Shown here in pieces: positions 1 through 9,200 of a stretch of 14,631 nt of DNA (within the stretch, counting starts at the first letter, position 1; each line of letters starts with the position of its first letter). The stretch is from Candidatus Nanoanaerosalina archaeon. GTDB lineage: Archaea > Nanohalarchaeota > Nanosalinia > Nanosalinales > Nanoanaerosalinaceae. Location of the stretch: positions 1 to 14,631 of the forward strand of contig JALDAH010000018.1 in the NCBI GenBank assembly GCA_022729275.1, written 5' to 3'. The notes under the pieces were generated by a model that saw only the letters and a program-made list of their open reading frames with translations, was not told the DNA's origin and made no database searches. A program made the position numbers and the translations under genes.

Positions 1-131
1 AGAAATTGGCTACAGAAAAGGGTTTTGCCCGTTCCTGGACCTCCAGATACTAGTGTAACAGATGTTTTAGGGAAACCTCCCTCTATAATATCATCAAGAC
101 CGTGTATGCCGGTTTCAACTCTTTCAACCAT
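1..131 (-). CDS. KaiC/RAD55-family ATPase, N-terminal part only (cut by window edge)
   Basis: Reading the minus strand from the ATG at 131-129 gives 43 complete residues before the window ends. They start MVERVETGIHGLDDIIEGG, the usual opening of a KaiC-like domain. A Walker A P-loop follows (GGPGTGKT, residues 30-37), then FCSQF. About two thirds of these residues match the first residues of the minus-strand ATPase at 12689-13381, so the two are close paralogues. Family members are RecA-fold ATPases that bind and hydrolyse ATP. In archaea they are often regulatory or partner proteins of unknown target (FlaH of the archaellum is one characterised relative). The Walker B motif and C terminus lie outside the window. 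There is no Shine-Dalgarno sequence before the ATG; an A/T-rich TATA-like element about 26 bases upstream would suit a leaderless transcript (inference). Confidence 0.9.
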   Translation of the reverse strand, partial: MVERVETGIHGLDDIIEGGFPKTSVTLVSGGPGTGKTLFCSQF

Positions 132-228
132 ACAAAATTGTTATTGAATTCCATATTTATTAAATTAATTTAAGATTCAGATAACTTGAAAGACAAACTT
201 TTAATTCAGTAAAGAGCAATTTAGGAGT
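132..228. promoter_or_regulatory. Divergent promoter region between KaiC-like gene and giant surface-protein gene
   Basis: These 97 A/T-rich bases separate two divergent starts. TATTTATTAAAT (154-165) reads as a TATA-like element on both strands. On the minus strand it is centred about 26 bases before the ATG at 131, which would give a leaderless mRNA for the ATPase. For the plus-strand gene either this element (start near 185) or CTTTTAAT (198-205, start almost at the ATG) could serve. Placement is by eye from the archaeal rule that TATA is centred about 26 bases before the transcript start; no start site is known. Confidence 0.45.
223..227 (+). promoter_or_regulatory. Shine-Dalgarno-like AGGAG, unusually close to the ATG
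   Basis: AGGAG ends one base before the ATG at 229. This is closer than the usual 5-9 base spacing, so it may be weak or fortuitous. The ATG is still the best start: the reading frame is closed upstream by a TAA at 202-204 with no other start codon between, and the residues that follow form a good signal peptide. Confidence 0.4.
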
Positions 229-3200
229 ATGCAGAAACAGTTCAAGACAGCCCTGCTTCTATCCCTGGTTTTTTTAATCTCTACAGTAGTAACAGTGAGC
301 GGTCAGGTGTCTGAAAATACAGGTTATTCCGAAATAGATATCTTGCTGGTAAATGATGGCCACACAATTTATGATGAGGGTGAGGAGTTCGAGTATCGAG
401 ATTTCGAAGTGGGAAGCGAAACAGACAGAAAGCTCTATTCAAAATACCTTGAAAGCCTTGAAATCATTCCAAATGTTACTATTGAAAGTTATAACACCAC
501 AGAAGAAGTTGAAGGTCCTGATGCGGAAAAAATGTCGAAATACGATCTCGTAGTATGGTACAGGCTTTCTGATGAGATCGCTTCCGAGATAGCGGAAGAG
601 ACTGATGACTTCGACTGCGGTGCATGCGACACCCTATCATCGGAGGAACTGGAAGAGATCAAAACTTATCTGAACGAAAAAAATGGTAGGCTCTTTCTCA
701 CAGGACAGACAATGGACTACTCAAATGAATTAGAGAAAGAAACTGCGATACTAGTTCCTGAAGATATTGAAGATGAGTCGGACATAGTTATGAGAAATAT
801 AGGTCACTGGGATAGAAGAACAGTTGCGGAGGGAGAAGACACTGAGTACAACGTCAACAGTTCTCTGTCCTCAAAACTGGACAGAGTTTTCATATCCCAT
901 ATCTGTGAACTGGAAGAATTCCAGGAAAAAAATATCTGCCAAAACATATTGAACGACCAGACAACTTTGCTGCCACATAATGAAACAGGAGATGGATACT
1001 ACACAGGCTATCACGGTGATGACGAGTTTTTGGTCGGTCTTTTAACGCACAACGAAAGACCTAGATACAAAACAGTTTACATGTCCGAGGGTTTTGAGGC
1101 CATAGAGACTGAAGAGACGAGAAAAAACTTGATGGATAACATCGTCAATTTTCTTCTCGGGACCAGGACTAAAGACATGTCAGTTAAAGACTCAGAAGGA
1201 GGTATCGTAGATGTAAAGGGAAACGTTTACGATCAGTACACGAATTCAACCATAGATATCCATGCAGTTTGCGAGGCGAAGCAGAAAACTCCTGATGGAG
1301 ACAAGCACAACGTAATAGACGCCAGGTTTTTTTATGTTCCTGAGGGTGAAGAACTCGGTCCATCAATCGAAACAGGTTTTGAGAAGAAAGAAAGCATAGA
1401 AGAGATGTCTTCATGGGGTGCAACCGGTATAACAGGTGATGAAGACTACCCCGAAATTTCCAATGAATGTAGTGTTCGAGAAGGTGAGAAGAGCCTTCAC
1501 CTTTACGGTGGAAACCGTGAATCAGATTATGAAGTTGAGACACCACCAACTGATCTTTCTCATCAAAAAGAAAACAGAAACATCACTTTCAGCTACAGCG
1601 TCTATCTCCCCACAGGAGATGAAAGCAATGAGTGCTACGCTCCTAATTCGGAGGAAGAACATGATGATGTTTCTGAAGATGAGTTGCTGGTAGAATATAT
1701 TGATGAAAACGACGATTGGCAGCAATTAAAAGTCCATGGAGCTTCCGAGATAAATGCTGAGAGAGGTGAATGGCTGGATTTCGATATCAAACTTCCTGAA
1801 GATGCTGTTCATGAGTCGACAAAGCTTAGGTTCAACCCTATGAGTACGGACGACAGCTATGAAGAAACCGGTGTCGCAGGGGAAGGAAAAATTGAAGTTC
1901 CTGACGAAGGCGACACATGGGTCGTGGACAATGTCGTACTGGACGATGGGATAAGATTAAATCCCGTGGACGGAGAGTTCAACAGCTCAAAAGAAAAAGT
2001 TGAATTCAAAGGCTTCAACGCCACTGATGTAAGGTACGATATCGAAGATCCTGATGGAACGAACTTCACATACGGGATACAATGTAGATACAGCACAAAC
2101 CATCAAAGATGGAGTAACTTTGATAAGACCTGGATAACAGCTGCTTTGGAGCCTCCTATAGGGCCTGAAAGTGAAGATATAAACATACATGGTTCGGAGA
2201 TAAACGGAGATGTTTTCACGAACAAGGAAATAAATAATTTTTCTCTTGAAATCAGCCAGTTAGAAGAAAACATGCCGGACATGATACGTTTCAGTTGTCA
2301 GCCCGGAAACGGTAAGTGGTCGGGCTGGAAAACATTTGATGAAGATTTCAGAAACAAACACGGTGTAACCGAGACAGCTGTTCCTGTAAACATAACAGAT
2401 TATGGATGCGGAACCGATGACGGTAAAAAAGAAATATATGCTGAATTATCCACATTTTCCAGGAACATACAGGACGAAACAATAGAAGGAAACGATATCA
2501 AAGCTTCAATAATTCTGGATACAACTCCTCCTAAGTTAGAAGAAAACATACCTGAAAACCGTTCATACATAAATGAATCTCAGTTTTTACTTCTGGATGC
2601 TTATGACCCTGATTCAGAAAGTTCAATAGTCTCAGGTATAGAAGAAACCGGTTTCCCCTATCTTTACAGTGAAGAAGAAAGTAACATGACTTTTCAGCTG
2701 AACACTTTATTCCGCCCTGAAGGCGAAGAGTTTCAGGAGTCAGGGGAAAAAAGTATAACCGCATGGATATGGGATAGACTTGAGAATACATTAAAAGTTG
2801 TTCTTGACTTTTTCGTTGATGCAGAAGACCCTTACATAGAATTCGTGGAGCCGGGTAATGAAACAGTTCATTCTTCCGATGGTTTCACGGCAAATGGAGA
2901 GGGTCTAATCAATATAACAATCAAGGAGAGTAACACCAACCTGTCCCATATAGGAATCCACAACGGAGAGAGCTGGATAGAAAACGTTTCAGATATACAA
3001 GACGATGAATTTAGTTTTGACTACTCGGAAAATAGTGGCATAGACCCTGGATGGAGCGAGGAAGGAGAAAACGAACTGAAGGTCTGGTTCAATGATTCTG
3101 TGGGTCATGTAGTGGAGAATACTTTTATTTACTATATTGATGATTCTCCTCCCGTATTTTTAGAAGAGTTACCGGTGAACATGTCTTACCTGTCTCCGGA

Positions 3201-6200
3201 ACAGGAATTATCCGTGTTTATAGATAAAGCTGGTTTCGCAGATATAGAAACAGTTAAAGCAAAACTGGGAGGAGAAACAGAAGAAATAATAGCTAATGAA
3301 AGTTTTGAACCTTCAATGTTTTCTGAATGGGATGATGAGGGAACAGAGTATATATGGCACAGCATAGAGATCGAAGCTGTTGATAAAGTAGGTAACAAAG
3401 ACTCGATTATTTTGGAGTACAATACAGATTCCCTCGATCCTGAAGTCAACTTGAGCTTCTCCGGTGAAAATTACCTGAACGAATCAGGGAACGCCTTTAT
3501 AGAAATAGAGTCGGAAATCTCAGATCTATCACAATTAGGCGTTTACAATGGAAAAGAATGGATACTGAACGAATCAGAAACCCTTGGAAAAAGTTTTACA
3601 GAGTCCTTACATCCTGGCTGGGAGGATGAAGGCCTGAACCAACTAAAATTGTTCATTAATGATACTGCCGGGAACGAAAAAATCTTAGAGAAGGGCCGAT
3701 ACCTTGATACAACTCCTCCACTAATTGAAGAGGTTATTCCAAGCTTGTATTATGAGAAAGGTGAAACAACATACGTTACAGAAGATACTGATCTTGAAAT
3801 TGATGCGAAAGACCCTGATCTTGGAGAGACATCCATAAGCGGTTCAGGAGAGGATAAACTCGTTTTTAACATTGATTCCTCTCAAAACAGTTCAGCGATT
3901 AGTTTAGAAAACACCGTGGAGATAAGTCCTGAATGGGTTGATGGGGAAAACACGTTAAATCTCTATATAAACGACTCGGTTGGAAATACCCGGCACATTG
4001 ATCTCGGTTTTTTCTCGGACAACGAACCTCCAGAGATAACTGATTCAAATATTGGAGAGGAAGAGTTTCCAGGTCAGGAATACGATGGTGAAGAGATAGA
4101 TGCTCTTGTTGGCCCTGATCCCTCTCTGGAGTTCGAATTTGAAGATGTTCCGCAGGAGGGTTCAGGCATAGATAAAATAACTTTCTACAATGGATCCCAT
4201 GAAACAGAGGTGTCTGTCGGTGAACGCGAAACAACAGAGATATATGAACCTGAATGGTATGAACAAGATAAAGATGACTGGAAAACTCACTTAGAAATAT
4301 TTCTAGCTGACAATCTAGGTAACAATGTCACAGAAATTTATAGATATGTTGTGGACAACAAAGCTCCAGAAACAACGTTACAAACTTCTTATGGATGGGG
4401 ATGGACCGATTCTGATGTCTCATTTGATCTGGAAGCTCAGGACAACATAGAGGATAATGTGGATTTTATAGAGTACTGCATCATAGAAGAGCCTTCAGAA
4501 ATTCTTTGTGAAGACAACAAGAATGTTGAGCCCTTTGATTATTTAGAAAATTTGGAAACAAACTGTGAAGAAGGAGAGACCTGTGAAAAATATATCGGAT
4601 ATCGTGCAAACGATTCTGTTGGACACATCGAAGAGATAAATTTCTCGGATCCAATTAAAATAGATAAGGAACCCCCTGAAGTTTTGATTAACAATCCTGA
4701 CAACGATTCTTTTGTAGGTGGAAAGGTTGATTTTCTGGTGGATGCATTTGACGAGGGTTCAGGACTGGATAATATAGAATATACGGTTTATAATAAAACT
4801 TCAGAGGAAGATATAATAGTTCTCAATAGTTCAGAAAAAGACGGATGGACTGAAACCGAAAACGGTGAATGGCTGTTTGAATTGGACACCGAAGAATACG
4901 ATGAAGTTGAAATACACGATTTGGTGTTCAACGTAACCGCTGAAGACAAAATCGGCCACGCCAAAGAAAAATTCATTGAGTTCTCCGTGGACAATATGGC
5001 TCCAACTTTATCCATAGACTATTTTCCAGATAAAATACATCACAGCGAAACATTTGAAGCGTCAGTTGTAGCGGAAAGACCTGGAGATATTGATTTAAAG
5101 AACCATACTTACAGGATAATAAACCAGTCAGATTCCCAAGAAATTTACAGTGAAACAGTAGAAACTGAAAACAGTTACCACGAATTTGAAATTGATATAG
5201 GTCCTGAAAATTCCGGTAGCGATCATGAACTTTCTGATGGCGAATATTTAATAGAAACTGAGGCCTATGACGATCCTGATGATGAAGAGATGGATCAAGA
5301 GATGAGGTCGAACGAAAAAATATTTGTGATAGACACAGAATCCCCTGAACTAATAATAACAGATCCCGGTAACGAAACATGGCAAAAAGAGAACATAAAT
5401 ATAGAATCTGAAATAAGTGATTCGTACGGATTGAGGGAGTGTCGTTACTTCTACAAAAACAAAAGCATGGAGGAATGGAGCTCCGAGCCCGAATTATTTG
5501 GATGTCCGGATGTTTCAGGCACAACAGAATTTGATTTTGACACTAGAAAAGTATGTGGGGACAGTGTTGAACCAGATTGCGGTTTAAAATTAGAGGTGGA
5601 AGATCTTGCTGGAAACGTTGAAAGTGAACAAATGAAATTCAAAATTGACAACACGCCTCCAATAATCTCTTTCATCGGTCCGGATGACAGCAAGTGGTAC
5701 AATGAAGAATTCAATGTTGAACTAGAATTCGATGATCAGAGGTTTATAGAGGATCAAAAAGCAGAATACAGGGTTTCAGACGGCGGTCAACAAGGAGGGT
5801 GGGAAGAAATACAAATTGAAGAGAATATGAGTTCTTTGAATGTGGAATGCTTATCTGAAGGAGAGGATGCATGTAATGTAGAAGTCAAAGCTTTTTCCTA
5901 TACAGGATTAGAAACGTTAGAAAGTATCGATTTCAATATAGATCGTACGCCTCCTGAGTTCGAATCTATTTCAGTAGTAAATCGTTCAAACATCACTTCA
6001 GAAACAAATTTTGAGGTTTTTTTCGAAGACGGTTTAAGCGGTGTCGACAGTTCACAAACGTTTTATTTCAACGGTTCGAATGATTTTCCGCTTGAAAGCG
6101 GTGAAAAGTTTAATCCTGGCTGGGATGAAGGAGAAAATGAACTGGAGATAGTCCTGACTGACAACGCAGGGAACATTAATACCTTGTTTTTTGAGTTTGT

Positions 6201-9200
6201 AGTTGACGACACAAGTCCTGTGGTAGAAGACATACGATTTGATAAGGACAAAGCTTTCTTGAACAACACAGCCATCAGGCCCGAAACCGGGTTTTTGATA
6301 GATGCTTATGATGAGATAACAGGAATAAAACAAAGTTTTTACGAGCGACCCTATCCTTATGGCGTGGAAAACTTTGAGGTTAACGATAGCTTCAACCATA
6401 TTGACTGGGAAGATGATGAAGAGGGATACAGATGGCTAAACTTTACTTTAAAGGATTTTGTAACGTATCCTGAACCTAATGCTAAAACCGAAAAATACCT
6501 TTTCTTCGTTGATGGTCGTTCTCCTGAAGTTCTACTTGAATATCCGGAGGAAGGAAAAGAAATCGACATGGAGTCTGAAAATATCAAGATAGTTTCTTGG
6601 GATACAGGAGTAGGAATAAAAGAAAATAACGGCAGGGAAATAGGTTATTATTACCATGAAGGACTTGATGATTGGAAAAACTTCGAGGTTAACGAATCAT
6701 TCTACCCTTACTGGAATGAGATGGAAGAAGGAGAAAGAGAGATTAAAATAAGGGTAGAAGACAAACTCGGTAATGTTGAGGAAAAAGAATACTCGTTTAT
6801 TCTCATAGAGTCTCCCCCGGAAATAGGAGAAATACAGACAAACAGGTCTTTTGCAAGATCCGACCACGATATAAAGGTTTCAGCTGATGTTTTCCACGAA
6901 TATTCTGAGATAGACACTGTTAAGATGATTTTAGAGGATAAAAACAGCGAAACAATAGGATCAAAGAAAATGGAAAACCTTGAAAATGATCTCTACGGCG
7001 TAAATATCAATATAGCTGAAGATTTCGGAAATCCTGAACTAGAACCTCAAAATGTTTCCATAACCGTTGAAGCAAATAACTCGGTGGGTTATGAGGAAAA
7101 AAGATCCACTGATCAGTTAAGAATCGATGATAGTCCTCCAAAAAGTAGTGAACACGAGATACATATACTGAACGATCCTGAAGAAGAGAAAAAAATATAC
7201 AGAAATCAACAATTCGAATTTAGTTCTCTAGTTGAGGATTCTACAAGAGTTGAAGAAGTTTTAGTCACAATAGAGAATCCTGAAACCAAAAATAACGTTT
7301 CGATGGAGTTAAAAGATGGAGATAGAGAGCAGGGAACCTGGATAACAGATTACAATCAAACAGAAAGAACAGGCACGTATAATATTTTGAAAGTTTATTC
7401 CACCGATCTCGTGGGGAATCAGGAGGTTAAAGAAGTAGGCAAAAAAGTCGAAGTCGTCAACCATACGATAAAAACATTTTTGGGCGAGGACAAAAAGACC
7501 CACGCAGGTCATGAAAATCATATAAATATTATAAACAACTTGAACCGGACTCTTGAAGACCCTGAAATCACTGTATATGTTCCCAGTTATATTAACCCTG
7601 AAACAGATCAGAAAGAACTTTTATACGATAACTTAACAGATTATGAATGTTACTTGGAAGAGGATGATGAAGGTTGCAGCATAACTTATTTCAATAGTTC
7701 TGAAGGAAAATTAAGGGCTAAAGGAGAGGGACAGGGAGAAAACATAAAAATAACTTCTGAAGTTGTAGGTCCTACACCGGTACAGAACGAGATTCATACA
7801 TGGAGTTCCAAAAAAGCGGGCAACCTCGAAACCTCAACTACAACAACTCTTGCACCAAGTTTGGAAATAGTAGAAATTTACTGTAATGGGGAAACACTGT
7901 GTGAAGGAAAGCAGGGAGAAGAAAAGGAAATCAGTATAGAGCTTAATAATAAAGACGATGAGATTCATTCAGGTAACATAGACACTGATATACGGCTTAA
8001 TTTTCTGGACGATGAGACTTTTTATATTTTTTATTCCGAGAAATACCTTGAATCGGGAGAAAGCGTCAATGTATCGTTTACCGAAAATATAACGGAGGCA
8101 GGGGAACTACAAATTCTGGCAGAGGCCATGGATAAGACAAGAAATTATCAAAAGGATGAGGAAAAAACTCTGATAATAGAGGACACCGAAAAGCCCTGGC
8201 TAGATTTCTTCGATCTTGAAACAAACATCACCATTGTAAATACTTCCATAAGGTTCGGGGACATCCTTGTAAGGGACAACAAAAATCTTAACATCGATGA
8301 TGGTATAGAAGAGATAAAAGCATTGGTTAAAAACCCTGAAGGCGAAACTGAAAACGTTACTATAGGAGAACAGTTGACGGAAAGATACGAGGATTTAGAC
8401 GTGTTGAGTTACTGGAGGCACGATTATAATAACATTCCTCATACAGGCGTTTACAGTATAAAAAACGTTTACATAACGGATCATGCAGGCAATACCAAAA
8501 AAGAGGAGATGAACAAGACTTTCCGGGCGGTGGATTTGGAGTTCAATGTGACCTCTTACCCTGAAAATCTAACGGTCGAGGATGAAGTGTTGATAGGAGC
8601 TAATGTTTCGGGTGCTGCCGCAGGTATCGAAGAAATAATTGCTAATATCTCTCGGCCCAGAGAAGAAAACGTTTTGCTTGAAATGGAGGAAAATAAAGAC
8701 GGAAAACACGATTACGATGTTGTGTTTCAGGATACTGTAATGTCTGGTCGGTATGATATAAACGCATCTTTAAATGCAGGTCCAGTGATATATGAACAAT
8801 CAAACTTCTCTGTTTTTTATGGTTCTTTATATACAGAACGCGCAACAGGAAATTCAACTCATATAGTGCTACCAAAGGAACATATAGAGGAGAGTATCAA
8901 CTTAACTTGGAGGATCGATGCAGTCAAAGGAGATCTTGAAAATGTCACTACCTTTATTGAAAGCGACGAACTGATAGAAGTTCACGGAGATCCAGAGAAA
9001 TATATTGGAGAAATAACTTATGAGAAAGGTTTTGATCTTGTAAGTTATGAAGTTGAACCCTTATCCATGGGCGAAAGCTCCTTGGAATTTAAAATAGAAT
9101 CAGGAGATTATGAAGAAAGTCATGAAGCATCAGTGTTGATCACAGAAGAGGATTATGATTCTCCCGATATTAAACAATTTGAAGAAAAACCGAAAGAGGT

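Noticed and set aside
4973..5524. Minus-strand open frame of 183 codons inside the giant gene
   Set aside because: The plus-strand frame over the same bases encodes clear Ig-like modules with family motifs. The minus-strand product has the composition expected of an antisense shadow.
2518..7140. CRISPR or recent tandem DNA duplication suggested by the regular period of about 300 bases
   Set aside because: The period exists only at the protein level. Neighbouring units share short motifs and not DNA sequence, and the frame is continuous.
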